From Irpex lacteus (taxonomy: Eukaryota > Basidiomycota > Agaricomycetes > Polyporales > Irpicaceae), in NCBI GenBank assembly GCA_001986395.2, contig MQVO02000023.1, forward strand, positions 62,001 through 126,000: a stretch of 64,000 bases of DNA. The letters are read 5' to 3'. Both the position numbers and the translations under genes were made by a program. Position 1 is the stretch's first letter, and every line of letters begins with the position of its first letter. Of this stretch, positions 45,180 to 56,380 are shown piece by piece. Below the pieces are notes generated by a model that was given only the letters and a program-made list of their open reading frames with translations, was not told the DNA's origin and did no database searches.

Positions 45180-48138
45180 CTAAGTTGTCCATATCCATGA
45201 CTCAGCGGTCCTCTTGCTGCCCCCCAATCGTCGATCCTCCTCGTGAACTATAAACGGCGTCAAGTCATCTCTATTGAGCGGCTGGAAGGTCTTGTCATCT
45301 TCCCTCATGCCCAAGTTCACAAGGGCAGCTCGAGGCTGCCATCACCGCTCCTCGTATGCATATGGCCGGTGCCTTGCTCCGTAGCTTTTGCTCCTGAGTG
45401 GTAGCCTTGCCCGCAGTTCATCCAGAGCCTTATCTGTGTCCTCTTTCCGCATGACGTACTCTAAAGCCGTAGCCTCCTTCATGGCCTCGTGCTCTCTTGC
45501 CTGTTGAGAATACGATGATGGCAGATGCATATCCATACCGAGTAACTCGTCCAAGGAATAATCGACTCTGCTTGTTACCTCTCGTCTCCCTACTGGACTT
45601 GCCGCTCGCGGCGTCCCTACCCCGTTTACGTTTCTGTCCAGCTGAGGCCTTCCTACCATCAGCCTCGTCCCTCGAGCTACGGCAACCGTCATTAATTTCT
45701 GGGACCTGTGTACCACCCATTCCCATTGTATGCACTTACCGATATCGAGCCGATCAGCTCTTCATGTCGCTGTGCTTCTGCCCTACTCTCCAGCCTCTTC
45801 TCCGCGGTTGACTTTGCGGTCGCCGTCCTCTATATGCAATACCTAACGTTCTCTGCGCAACAACCTCCCATCGCCTCATGCGGGAGAAGAGACGCTCTTT
45901 CATGTCTGCTATCTACTCGCCGTTCCAACTGGGCGAATTGCTCAACAGTTCGTGTAAAATGCTCCTTCTACGAGGGGGTCAGTCCAAGCTCAAGCATGTC
46001 ATCTCGCACGCACTCTAGTTTCTGAAGTTCTATGCCCACCTCGATGACCTTCGCGAGGCTCTCTCCCTGTTCACAAGGATCGGTCGCCCGTTTCGCTAGC
46101 GCAATCTCTTTTTTCGTAGATCCTACTGCTCGCGTTCAACGGAAGCCCCGATTTATGCCGTGTTGTGCCTTACCTTCTGGCCTCTTCGCTTCATGCGGGC
46201 ACCTGAAATCCTTCGACATCTTGGTTTAACCCATAGCAGGAACGCTTGTCTTGAGGAGGTCAGTTTCCCACTCAGCCTTCTCCTGCAGCCAAGTCGTCAG
46301 GCCGATTCCCGAAAGTAAATGCTCCTCGACTTGGGTGGACAACCTCTTGAGGATTTCTGCGCTTTCTGACTGGTGCTCGTCGGCAGTGATGTACTTCTTG
46401 CACAGATAAACAACTGTCCGAAGCATAAGCACTGAGTTGAGTCAAGAAAGCTATTCGTACCGATGCCACATGTCCTTCGCCAGTTCGCATAGCCGTGGAG
46501 ATAAACGATCGTGTAGAGTTTGTGCCCGCAACTCATCTCATGAGTACGCAGCCCCAGGAAGATAACCAGCGCCCATATCCGCTCAGGAGCTTGCCCATCG
46601 GTCTGCACAGCACCTGGGAGATAGTGGAACGAGTATTGTAGACGACAGTAGGTCTTATGTGCAGGCTCATGGAACTTGCCGACGCCGGCCCTTGTCGGGG
46701 GGAAATCGTACTTCTGCATAGAGAGGAGGAGCGACACTTCATTGGTTACCCATTTATTTCGAATCTCGGCTAGCCGCTTTCTGACGTTGACCCTGTACTG
46801 GCAATTGATGCCATACGCCGAAATCACGAGCTTCAGCTCCATCCACCTCTGAAGGCCGGACAACATGAGGAAGTCCACAGCCGCGAAGCTTTAGAAAAAT
46901 CAGACGAGTTGTTACATCGAATACTAGCCACTCACGTTTCGCCAAGTTTCAGATCAACACCCCCGCCGGGCAAGACGAACATATGCCTCGCTCAAGACAA
47001 TCCAACCAATCCTGATGCCACTCCCCAATGTCCGGAATAATCCATGGCACCGATTTTGTTGCAGCTGGAGGTCTGAGGGCATTTATTCTTCCATGTGCTT
47101 GTGTAATTGCTCTCGTAAGAATATTACCTCTTTCTGTGTCCCCTTCACTTGCGCGAAATAGGCACTCGTGCCCAACTCGTTGGCAAAGTAGCCGGCACCC
47201 ATGGTCAGAGGTCGTCTACATCTGTCCCCTTGTCCTTCATGTTCTCCGTAAAGTTGCCGTTCACTGAGTGATAAAAGCGCATATAAGTGCCTGACAACAT
47301 GTCAGCTCGTGCAGTGCCATGTAACTGTCACTTACTTGTCGTCTTCTTATACATCAGCCCACCCAGGAGACATGTTGACACCAATCTGGGGACACGCTGG
47401 GGACAATGTACTTAAGGATGCGTGTTTGAGTGGCTCTGATGGGTCGGATGGTTCCTCATGCACAACTTCGCAAACTCATACAGCCACCAAGAACTCTCGA
47501 TAACGATCCTGTGCACAGGTATCAGCTTCGTTTCTGTCTCATCTGTAGACGGCCACGTACGTCTACCATGTCAGGCGCTCCAGTGTCCTCATGAAGTCTT
47601 GGGCGGTAACATTTCCTTGCGTCGTCAACAGCACGAAGTGGTCCAATACCCCCTGCGAAAACACCGCGCAGGGCATGGTCCGCGTAGCTGGCCACAGTCC
47701 TACGTCCAACATCTGGTTACATTCTGCGTTCTTCTCCTGCAAGTCGCATTTCACTCTGGCGTTCTGGATCCCGTTCATCCTGACTACACATATGTCGCCC
47801 CTGTGGCCCAGCTTCACTACCGTCCCCAAATCTCTCAACATCGTTCGAGACCAGAATCCTCTCTCCCTTTTCCAACACCCGATTCGATGGAGTGGAGTAT
47901 GACTGTGACTTGTAACCATACGTGACACGACGTTGAGCTGTCTCTCGACACCGATACACCAACACCGACCGCACCACCCTCTTGCACCCCCGCATGTGAC
48001 ATCCGTCTCCCCTGGACCTTGATACCATCGCAGAAGCTGTCTGATAACCCCGACAGCTATGCTGAGGAAGATCAACATTTTTCTGAGCGATGCTGTGCAG
48101 ATATCAGTAAGGATCCATAACCTTTCCGCCGTAGACAT
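45180..48138 (-). pseudogene. KDZ (Kyakuja-Dileera-Zisupton) transposase, inactivated
   Basis: Reading leftwards: a Cys-rich CxC2-like segment (RGCK...YRCRE, VTSHSHTPLHRIGCWKR), LRDLGTVVKLGH, VNGNFTENMKDKG, CNKIGAMDYSGHWGVASGLV, HMFVLPGGGVDLKLGE, a ~45-bp intron, LSGLQRWMELKLVISAYG, FHEPAHKTYCRLQYSFHYLP, TDGQAPERIWA, then LPSSYSQQAREHEAMKEATA and, near the end, TFQPLNRDDLTPF and SWIWTT (stop at 45180-45182). This is the full block order of KDZ DNA transposases. It is dead: in-frame TGA at 46992-46994 (family Cys in GLS-C-ARH), a frameshift near 47199-47217, Gly for the usual Asp in YDINCQ (codon 46810-46812) and Gln for Glu in TDGE. The N-terminal start is uncertain; 48138 is the first ATG of that frame. 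Confidence 0.85.
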
Positions 48139-48263
48139 ACAAGAGACGTGGATTTGGGGCCTTTCACGAATGCAGGAGCAGGCCGGCTAGTATCCTATTA
48201 TTACGAGTGAGATGATGCCTGAATTGTATTGAAAAAGATGTAAAAATAGCACTAGCCTCAGGG

Positions 48264-48650
48264 GTGTATGCAGGGGTCTCTGCACAGGCTGCAGGCCTGA
48301 TGTTGGTGCTTGCCGGTGTGCATGGCAACCGCGAAGGTCCAGCAGCACCCGCGGATATGGATGTCGGCCTCCTCACGTTCGAGGAGTTCAAGCCGTATTC
48401 CAACTCGGCTGGCACAAACGTCGTTCTTGGCACTAGCCTCGGCGGCCGCGGAGTAGACACATTTCGTGCGGCAGGCGGTGTCGACAACTGGGCGGAAGAC
48501 GATGACCTCAATCAGAATGTGATGCTTTTTCGCAACGGCATTGTTGACTGCTTACGGCAGACGAAGTTTGCTGGCCTTGCGGGGGATCCGGTCGAGTGGC
48601 CATGGCAGCTTGTTCGTCCTGGGAATTTTGTGTGGGGGATGAGAGCGTAA
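48264..48650 (+). CDS. Hypothetical 128-codon ORF
   Basis: The plus-strand ORF begins MYAGVSAQAAGLMLVLAGV and continues LLTFEEFKPYSNSAGTNVVL, GVDNWAEDDDLNQNVML and PVEWPWQLVRPGNFVWGMRA. It reads like protein (balanced charges, aromatic-rich end), but I know no family. The reverse strand is also open over part of it (48164-48511, TFVPAELEYGLN...), which could instead be the N-terminus of the KDZ protein. Only one of the two can be right. Confidence 0.3.
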   Translation: MYAGVSAQAAGLMLVLAGVHGNREGPAAPADMDVGLLTFEEFKPYSNSAGTNVVLGTSLGGRGVDTFRAAGGVDNWAEDDDLNQNVMLFRNGIVDCLRQTKFAGLAGDPVEWPWQLVRPGNFVWGMRA

Positions 48651-49321
48651 CCGCTGTCGTGCGTTGGAGAAGCCACGTTCGACCACTGTCGCAGGACTGA
48701 AGCGTAACTGGCAACTACAAAGAACCAAATGTGCAGAGACCTCAACGAGATGATGGTGAGGGAGAACAAGCACTCCCAGCGTCTATTCCCTCACGGCGCT
48801 CATCTTATCGCCTAGGCCCCCTGGGCCACACCATGGCGCCAATCTCCACGCCCTATTCTGCCTCAGGCTGTGGTCGCATCCCGCGTCGTATTCTCTGTAC
48901 AATCTTGATGCTTGAATCTGACTATATTAAAATGCGCTCTGAAACCACATGTACAAAGTACTGATGATACTAGTCTATGTGCTCATATGCTACGAAGTGG
49001 TCCGTCATATCTGGTATCCCAAGTTGCGCTGTACCGGCCAGTCTACCCAATCCTCTCCCTCTCCCAAACTCGACAGCCACTCTTTCTTTTCCAGACCATG
49101 CGGGCGTATGTCATCGAATGTAAGATTATTGTAATCGAGTATCGCTTGCACAATCGCCTGAGCAGCCACGTGGTCAGCTACGGCTTCGGCACTTGGCTGC
49201 TCATCATCGTCTGGGTTGGAATCACCGGGAGCGTACACGTGTGCACATAGAATGCATCGCTCGAGTGAAATGAAAGGCTTTCTTAAAAATATTAAAAGTA
49301 GTCAGCGGGCGTACACAAGCT
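48651..49321. other. Spacer, weak ORFs
   Basis: A reverse-strand ORF at 49005-49238 (acidic; PDDDEQPSAEAVADHVAAQA) may be the last exon of the next gene. Otherwise nothing. Confidence 0.3.
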
Positions 49322-50943
49322 TCAAAATTTGCTCTCACCTGATGTCTCTCGGCCGAACGCCAGACTTATGGCCATCCTACAGAATATTCTCAAGCAAGCA
49401 ATATGAGTTGCATTTGTGGCCTTCTGCCCGTTGAGCGTGGCGCATGCTCGAGCTGGGAGTACTATATTGAAAGGCACGGCGTGCTGCTGAAACTTCTTAC
49501 TATCTAGGGCCTCGTTGACGATGTTATTGTATGCCTCCATAGCTGCGGCCATGTTAGAAGGCGCAATCTTGGGCACAAGATAGCTCCAGATTTTGAGACC
49601 GGAGTCACCTATGAATAGGTCCCATAGCCTCCGCCGTCTTAGTGTGAATAGGTCAATGCACCGCTGGTGGCTAGGAGGATACAGGCCATGGCTCGCAAAG
49701 CATCGTGCTCGTAGTTATCGACGCCAGTACTGGAGTTGACCGTAGAGACCGCGCGCAACATTAACTCCGGCGGCTGGGTAGGTTTCCCCTTCTCACCCTG
49801 TGATCCGCTGCTCAATGAAGTGTCCCTTGTACATGACGCATCACTTACCGTTGCAGCGTCACAACTGCCTTTGGTTGTGCTACTAGAGGCCTTGTTGTCA
49901 CCTTTTTAAGGCTCTTTCGTGGAGGAGCGGCCTGTTCCTGTTCAATGGCAGCCGAGGCAGCACACTTACGCCCGCGCGTGCTTCTCCTAGGATGCCTTGC
50001 GTCCGGTGTAGCGTCCTGGTCTCCGTTCGGCATTGGTTATTTTGGAGGGGCATAATTGGGATGCATCACGGGCGAGGGAGACCAGGCTTATGACTGAAAG
50101 CTCACCTTCGGGAGACCCACTGTCGCCGGGCTCTGTTTGTGAGAACTATGCTCAGCAGAGTACATCACGTTGTGAGAGATGGAGGATATCACCTGGATGA
50201 CTGGGCCCTGGCTCTTGATGCGGAGCCTGGATAGGTTCGTCCTCGCGTTTCGTGCCTACGTTCACCTCTGCTGCGCCGACGCCATCCATGTCCGCTGCCA
50301 CGACAGCATCAGCGTGTGGTGAACGGACATGGTTTCTCTCGTCCCGACGGAGCCGTAGGTGATTCATGGTGGCGTTGATGAGAATGGTATAATCGTGTTC
50401 CTTCAGATCCCGGTAACGCCTCGCCGCCGCGGCAGCCACCGTAGGGGAACTGATTGTCTACATCTGGTATAGCATGGCGAGACGGACCATACACTATAAA
50501 GTAGTGAGTAAAGCTGCTGCAATGTGAAGGACGTACTTACGGAGGGCTGCCCACTTCTGAGCCTCCTTCCTGAAGGTTGATGCAGCCAAATATTTGAAGT
50601 AGCCGGCCTGTGTCCAGCCCAGCACGCGGTGGGGCTCGAAGGGACATGGGTACTGTACCCTTTCATCCCAACGTACCCATTCTCCTGCGTCGTTCTTGCG
50701 GAAAACATGCTGTTCAGTAAGCCATAGATCCCCACGGACACCGAGGGATGCAAGAGTCTGGGCAGACTGATACGTGACGAAAGCGCCTGTCGAAGTTTTC
50801 TTGGTCGTAGATGACTTCCTACGATTCGGCGGCCAGTCGTCCACCCGTTTTATATTGAGCAGATCCATCCAGAAGACGTGTATTGGCACGGGCGAGCCGG
50901 CAATAATCGCATGCTCGGCGTTGTCTACAGCGTGTTTTAGCAA
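49322..50943 (-). CDS. Hypothetical multi-exon gene, unrecognised
   Basis: Possible exons: 50943-50553 (MLKHAVDNAEHAIIAGSPVP, FWMDLLNIKRVDDWPPNRRK, EWVRWDERVQYPCPFEPH, FRKEAQKWAAL) ending at a GTAAGT donor; 50439-50190 (AAAARRYRDLKEHDYTIL, basic and acidic mix); 50033-49850 (RRSTRGRKCAASAAIEQEQ, RKSLKKVTTRP, probably nuclear); and 49576-49330 (KIAPSNMAAAMEAYNNIVNE, ATHIACLRIFCRMA). The set is co-oriented with the KDZ pseudogene and just upstream of it. No domain is known to me and phases were not all reconciled, so it may be two genes or a broken one. Confidence 0.35.
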
Positions 50944-51435
50944 TCAGGGATGTCGCAGTTCACTGTAAAAGTGTACTATATGCTTACCCAGTGATATGTA
51001 TTCAAAGGGATGAACATCTTAATAGATACTGGATGCCATGTGCGACTAGGGCGTACGGTGGAGGTAGATGCAAGTAAGTAGAGGACAGCAACACAGTTGG
51101 GCGCATGATTCTGTGGCAACTCGGGGGCCCTTAAGTAAGTTTGTGATGCGTAGAGGCTGATTTAGCTCGCGCGTCGCTGAGCGCTTCCTGGGAGAGAGAC
51201 CAAAGGAGGAATGCGGCACAGCGGAAAGCCCCGTATGAAGTTATTGCCCGGGGGAGTCCGAGTCCCGACACCGAAGGATGAAGTCAAGAGACGCTTTCCA
51301 CCTTTCCGAGTCCGACAGACTTTTCGCTGAATGAACAAACGAAGGTCGGAGTCACAAGTTGCTTAATTAACACAGTATGTGGCAACCGTCACCGGAGACT
51401 ACAACTAATGTTCTTCTTCGCCCTCCGTTAGGTTA
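50944..51435. other. Divergent promoter region
   Basis: It separates the unknown reverse gene from the F-box gene. No clear TATA box or other motif that I would defend. Confidence 0.4.
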
Positions 51436-53166
51436 ATGTCGGTTGATAGAGCACGACTCGTCATTGCGCCAGAAGATGGTATTGCTGAGCACCCCCAAGC
51501 CATCATCGACATGAAGTGCAGGCTGAACAGCCTCGCACTCACTGCCATACTTCCTCCTGAGCTGCTTGCGGAGGTTTTCTTGCACCTCGCTCATAGCACT
51601 TTATCCACGACGCACCATTCACCTTTGTCATCGATACCCCAGGCAGCCCCAGTAGAGTCTCCTTATACTTGGCTTCAAGTCACCCATGTCTGCCATCATT
51701 GGCGGGAGGTTGCGCTCAGCGCACCTCAGCTTTGGAGTACTGTCTGTGACAATGGAAGCATCGAGTCTCTGAGGGAGATAATTTCTCGCTCGAAGCACGT
51801 CCCGCTGTCCATCGACGCCCGCAGAGGGCTTCTTTGTACCGAGGGGCTGAATCTCATCATGCGGGAGCTTCCGCGCATCGTGGCCTTCAACGCGAGGTTG
51901 CCGCCACATCTTGGGCTTACCGGTCACGATCAAGACGCGAAGAACTTGAAGGAGCTCACCCTACACACCTCTGACGAGTACGGAGTGCCCCCTCTTGGGC
52001 TGATAAGGCTGCGGGATCATTTTGCGGTTTGTGAACTCCCATCGCTTGAACGACTTGAGCTTTGCGAAAACCAGATCCCGTGGAACAGCAAGCTAATTCG
52101 ACCAACTCTCAAACATCTTACCTTGCAACAAATGCAAGACCATGATGGCCGCAGCTTGGAGGAAATCTTACAGATTCTGGCTACTCTTCCACTCCTAGAA
52201 ACTCTCAGCCTCACAGACTGCTTCCCAATCTCACCGGTCCACACACAGGACCACGTCACAAACATCGTTGACCTTCCAAATCTGCGCCAGGTGCATCTTT
52301 CCGCTGGAGTATCAGAGTGCAAGGCATTCCTGCAGCATGTATCATTCCCCAGTAACGCTTCAAGGGCTCTGAAGCTCTTCGTTGACGACTCCGACGATCT
52401 AGAGGCTCTCATAGAGATAGCGCTCTGTAACAGAGACGTTCAGCGGGCTGCTAAAGCTGCCGAAGTCGGCAAAGGCACTGGGTACCCTCTCCTCCGCTCC
52501 CTTGATCTAGGGTACAACTGGGAAGATCATGTCATACGACTGTGGGCTTGGCCCACCTTCCATAGTCTCCAAGAGATGCACACAAAACCCAAGACTCTCC
52601 CTGATCCCTTCCTGGACATCTTCTTGGAATGTCCCAGCTCCATGTCATTGTTTGATCTCCTCCGCACTCTACTCAACCCGGAGCTTGAATCGCTTCTGCT
52701 TATTGGTGAATTGGTATTACATCCCATAAACAAGGCAGAGTGGCGGCAGGCGTTCGAGCGGTTACCCCAGTTACGTGAGCTTGGGCTGGGAAAGTTCGCC
52801 AAAGATCTTGGTTGCGAAATACTTGATCATCACCTCCTGCTCACACCGGTCACACCGGATGCCTCTGTGAAGAGTGGCAAGAAGCGGAGGAGTTTGAGAC
52901 AGCCTTGCGTACCGCACTTGGAAGTGCTGGAGGTTGCTCTGTGGGGTGAAACGGAGACTTTCTTGGAACGCTTGAGAAAGTCACTCGCTGCACGGAAGAA
53001 AGCGAGAGTTGAGTTGAAGACCGTGATCATCCAGGCCAGCCCTGCTTACTTGGTGGAAGAGGACGCAGACGGGTTGAGGGAGTATGTTGGGAGTTTAGAG
53101 GTTACCGATCGTGACTGGGAATATGATGAGGATGGAGACGAAGACGAAGACGTCTGGGATAGGTAA
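51436..53166 (+). CDS. F-box protein with leucine-rich-repeat-like C-terminus
   Basis: A single-exon gene of 576 codons. After a short N-terminal helix (IIDMKCRLNSLALT) comes the F-box at about residues 38-100: LPPELLAEVFLHLAH, then WLQVTHVCHHWREVALSAPQ and LWSTV, the form typical of Agaricomycete F-box proteins. The rest has irregular leucine-rich units (LKELTLHTSDE, LERLELCENQIP, LKHLTLQQM, LLETLSLTDCFPI, LRELGLGKFAK), and the C-terminus is strongly acidic (YDEDGDEDEDVWDR). F-box proteins link substrates to Skp1 in SCF ubiquitin ligases, and the LRR-like part would bind the substrate, here unknown. No stop or frameshift is seen, so it is probably functional. Confidence 0.85.
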   Translation: MSVDRARLVIAPEDGIAEHPQAIIDMKCRLNSLALTAILPPELLAEVFLHLAHSTLSTTHHSPLSSIPQAAPVESPYTWLQVTHVCHHWREVALSAPQLWSTVCDNGSIESLREIISRSKHVPLSIDARRGLLCTEGLNLIMRELPRIVAFNARLPPHLGLTGHDQDAKNLKELTLHTSDEYGVPPLGLIRLRDHFAVCELPSLERLELCENQIPWNSKLIRPTLKHLTLQQMQDHDGRSLEEILQILATLPLLETLSLTDCFPISPVHTQDHVTNIVDLPNLRQVHLSAGVSECKAFLQHVSFPSNASRALKLFVDDSDDLEALIEIALCNRDVQRAAKAAEVGKGTGYPLLRSLDLGYNWEDHVIRLWAWPTFHSLQEMHTKPKTLPDPFLDIFLECPSSMSLFDLLRTLLNPELESLLLIGELVLHPINKAEWRQAFERLPQLRELGLGKFAKDLGCEILDHHLLLTPVTPDASVKSGKKRRSLRQPCVPHLEVLEVALWGETETFLERLRKSLAARKKARVELKTVIIQASPAYLVEEDADGLREYVGSLEVTDRDWEYDEDGDEDEDVWDR

Positions 53167-53543
53167 TGAGTTTGATGGCCGGTCTGTTTCTTCTTGATAA
53201 GTTGTGATTCCATGAATATATCCCCTCCGAGAGCTATGATGAAAACTGGACATTTCTAGAGCGAACAGCTGCTATGCTATGGGCACTTTAGCTCGTGAAT
53301 TAGCCTTCATGGACCCGAATATGGGCACTGACATAGCTGTGACAGAGTGCTTTTGGATGACAAATCATATCTTAGGTACGGATTGACGTTGTCTACAAAC
53401 AATATTAGTGGGCCAGTTCATTTGCTTGTTCGGTTGTGGTAGGCCTGGAAGAAGAGGCAACTAAAAAGTGAAATTCGGCAACGGGTAAATTACAGGTGGG
53501 ATGCATGGACAGGAACACATCTCGATTGGGCGGGCGAACAGGA
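53167..53543. other. Convergent 3' spacer
   Basis: It lies between the 3' ends of the F-box gene and the reverse-strand gene beginning at 55375. Nothing is seen. Confidence 0.4.
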
Positions 53544-55375
53544 CTAACCTACGTGTGCATGAGGAGGATAGCCGGGAAGTATGGGCGGTCGGCCCGCGTG
53601 TTTGATGAAAGTGGTGACATAGAATGTGGTTATCTCCCGCTCGGCGCGTTTGAGAATAGCTTCCTCAGCAGCTTCCAGAGGTTTGCACACCCGCAGAGAT
53701 GGAGGGGGCTGTGGCCAGGTGAGCATGAGCTACCTGAGGCCCTTCAGAGCCTTGCCGCGCTCACGAAGGTTAGGAGAGGAGAGCCCGACAGAAACAGTCG
53801 GGATTAAGGACACATGGAAGTTTCTGACGAAGGCACCACGTGTGAGATCCACTGCGAGCGGTAGATGGACTGCTGGGGATCGGCCTTGCTACTGTTGTCA
53901 AAAGTGGCATCGAGCATGAGAAGCTCGATCATGAAGCCGACCTCTGATAGCTCCCAAGCTACCTCACGGCAGATGCTTTTATCCACGTCTGCAACTACGC
54001 GTCCAAACCACGCCGGTTCTAGAGCAGAGGTGTCCAGGTTGTGGGGTCCGAAGGCCGCGTCGAGCTTGTTAAGGAGGTGACGCCGCTGGGCCACCTTGCT
54101 GGCATGAATCCTCGACGAAGTTGAGAACCCGTCGTCCAAAAACGGCCTCCACCTGCTGGCAAAGAGGGGAATTCTGTGTTCGAGGCTCCGTTCTATGTAG
54201 TACCAGGGCTCGCGAATTCTGAGCCAATTGAGGACGTAGCGAGTCCGTCTGAGTCGGCTATCCGAGCCGACCACTAGCGCGGGATCTGGGATCCAATATC
54301 CCCAAGGACCTTCAGGAGGAGGAGGACAGGAAGCCGTCTCTGCAGCTTTCCGAGTCAAAGATAGCTTCCAGGCCAGGAGCATGGAAGGGATGCGATGGTC
54401 CTCCGTATCCTCAAATTTCGACCGGTCCACATGATGAGTCTTGTCTAGAACAGTTCCGTGAGCCCCTGTCATCCACATAGACAAATGAAGGACTCACTTG
54501 ATTGGGCAGCTTTGGGGCCGCCCTTTTTTTGAACCGCTCTGAGGATGACTGTGACCCCTAATGGGATTATCGGCGGGCATTCCTGCCGCAGATGTGCCAG
54601 CTACAGGATGTCCCACTGCAGTTGAATCGTCGGGCATAGCATTCTCAGTGGGAGTATAACTAGTTGGAAATGGCGTGGGCTCGATGTCGACGTAGAGACT
54701 GCCGCGAAAGCATATGGCAGAGATTTGGGCGGGGCCAGGACGTCCCCGGTAGATTGGCGTGGTGCTGTATTCTCCCGAATTGAGCTCGACGCCATCGGAG
54801 ATTGGCTCGGTGAGCTTGACGAGTTGGAGGATGGCGAAAGAATCATCAATATCGACGGATAACCTAAGCAACCACAAGGGTATCCCGGCTTGGAAATACT
54901 TCTGAGCGACGGCTGGAGAGGTAGTAAACGATCCCATGAGCTGGTCATGCACCTGTATCGTAGATTGCAGACGCGAGACCTGCGAAACGCGGTCGTGCCA
55001 CAGAAGCCATGCTATGGTCATGCAGTAGTAACGCTCAACAGCGACAAACTGTTGGCGAAGGTCTCTCGCAGTGGCAGGAACAGATAGCCTGTCAAGCGCA
55101 CTCTCGGTAGCAAGCTGTAGCTGCCGGAGGGGGTGAAAGTGTCCCTGGCCCAGGTCTTCGTGCTGCTTCTCATAGTCCACTATGTCTTCCTCCAGCTTAT
55201 CCAGGCACTGACGAACCACTTCGAGTCGCGTAGAGTGAACAACATATCTCGGTGAGTGCGGTCCAAACCGCAGATTGACGTAGGGGGTGTGTGGTACCAG
55301 GAATGCAGGATATCCAACGGTAGGAGAGGTCTGAGACGGCCTCCTGTGGCCATTGGATGGGATCCTCCGAGCCAA
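53544..55375 (-). CDS. Hypothetical protein, Agaricomycete family without known domain
   Basis: The first ORF (55375-54494) starts MARRIPSNGHRRPSQ and has YVNLRFGPHSPRYVVHSTRL, VRQCLDKLEEDIVDYEKQ, AWLLWHDRVSQVSRLQ, FQAGIPLWLLRLSVDID and a Ser/Pro-rich end. The second (54484-53804) has GAHGTVLDKTHHVDRSKF, GPWGYWIPDPALVVG, WYYIERSLEHRIPLFASRWR, LDTSALEPAWFGR and REVAWELSEVGFMIELLML. A third (53726-53544) adds FYVTTFIKHAGRPPILPGYP. The three follow each other in the order expected of one protein of about 600 residues of a family I recall only as 'hypothetical'. The junction near 54490 has a GTGAGT donor but no acceptor in the right phase, so an intron is likely and a frameshift possible. Function unknown. 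Confidence 0.5.
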
Positions 55376-55763
55376 ACTTGGCGTCAGCCCTCATCACGAC
55401 TGCGATATCACTAGCGCAGGGCCGAGGTACGAAGGACATATTCGGAGAAGTGATGATGTATTTGGGATCAGAGGTGGTTTCAGTAGAGAGAGTCAAGGAG
55501 GATGAGGCTGAGCAGTGAGGGTGTTATTGCAAATGCGGAGGAGGGGTATGCAGCGGTAAGTGGAAGTAGATCATTATCTGTGGAGGCGGGCTGAAGGTCA
55601 GAGGAAGGGGTGGGTGAAGCAGGGGACTGACAGTCAGGCAGGGTACCAGTAGAATGTGCATCTGAAGGAGGGTGGAAGACGCTGTAGGAGCTGATGGGAG
55701 CAGTAGGATTTACTGGGAATTCGCGAAGGCGGGAAGGTCGGCTGGGCTGGGATGTTTCACCTC

Positions 55764-55928
55764 CGCGCTTCGCTACATCAATCGAGATACCACTGACATA
55801 GCACCTACCTGTGATCATTGATGCCAACACGGTGTTCGCCGACAGTGTTACTTGCCAGGTCGATCTAGATACCACTGACATAGCACCTACCTATGATGCC
55901 AACACGGCGTTCGCCGTCTATCCAGCAC
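55764..55928 (+). repeat. 75-bp-family tandem array, two cores
   Basis: Same family and orientation as 22179-22486: cores gataccactgacatagcacc at 55787 and 55868, with the first unit 6 bp longer by an insertion (atcatt). Flanks cgcgcttcgctac (left) and ccgtctatcca.cac (right) are shared with the other array, so the boundaries of the family are defined. Confidence 0.9.
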
Positions 55929-56234
55929 CAGTGTTCTTAAAGCTCGTCATAATCAAGGCTCTCATCCAACCACCTCGGGCCGCCCTCTGCGCCCTTCTCA
56001 CTGTCAGATCGTGTTAGCTGTCAGCAGAAAACACTCATTGTCCAGACAATGACGCATGAAAAGATCGATGCAGAATGTAGTCTTACAGCATCTCTTAGCC
56101 GTCAGTTTTCACTGTTGCTGTAGTCTATATATTACCCAGACACTGCGGACTCTATGTCCTAGTAAATTTACCCGAATGAATTGCTAGTTAGACTTTGCAA
56201 AGAGATGCAAGTAACCCGGGGGACTACCCACAAA

Positions 56235-56304
56235 CAACGAGAAAGGCGCGACTCCTCTAGAGGAGGCTGAAACCAGTGTTAAGCTAAAAGGAGGGGGGAA
56301 GGGG
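56235..56304 (+). pseudogene. C-terminal remnant of the 16.9-kb hypothetical gene
   Basis: The frame reads NNEKGATPLEEAETSVKLKG then GGKG and a TAG stop, matching the end of the pseudogene at 16930 (QEAETSVKRGGGGKGKGKA). It lies 77 bp from the Tnp2 stop in convergent orientation. The rest of the gene is not found upstream. Confidence 0.6.
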
Positions 56305-56380
56305 TAGCATAAGATGAGAATGAGACTGCTAAATCTTTGACTCCTGTGACATGTTCAATTAGTGATAGACCATGTAATCT

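Noticed and set aside
48164..48511. Reverse ORF as a certain N-terminus of the KDZ transposase
   Set aside because: Composition is compatible, but no splice or frame link to the CxC2-like part could be shown and the plus strand is also open. Left as an alternative.
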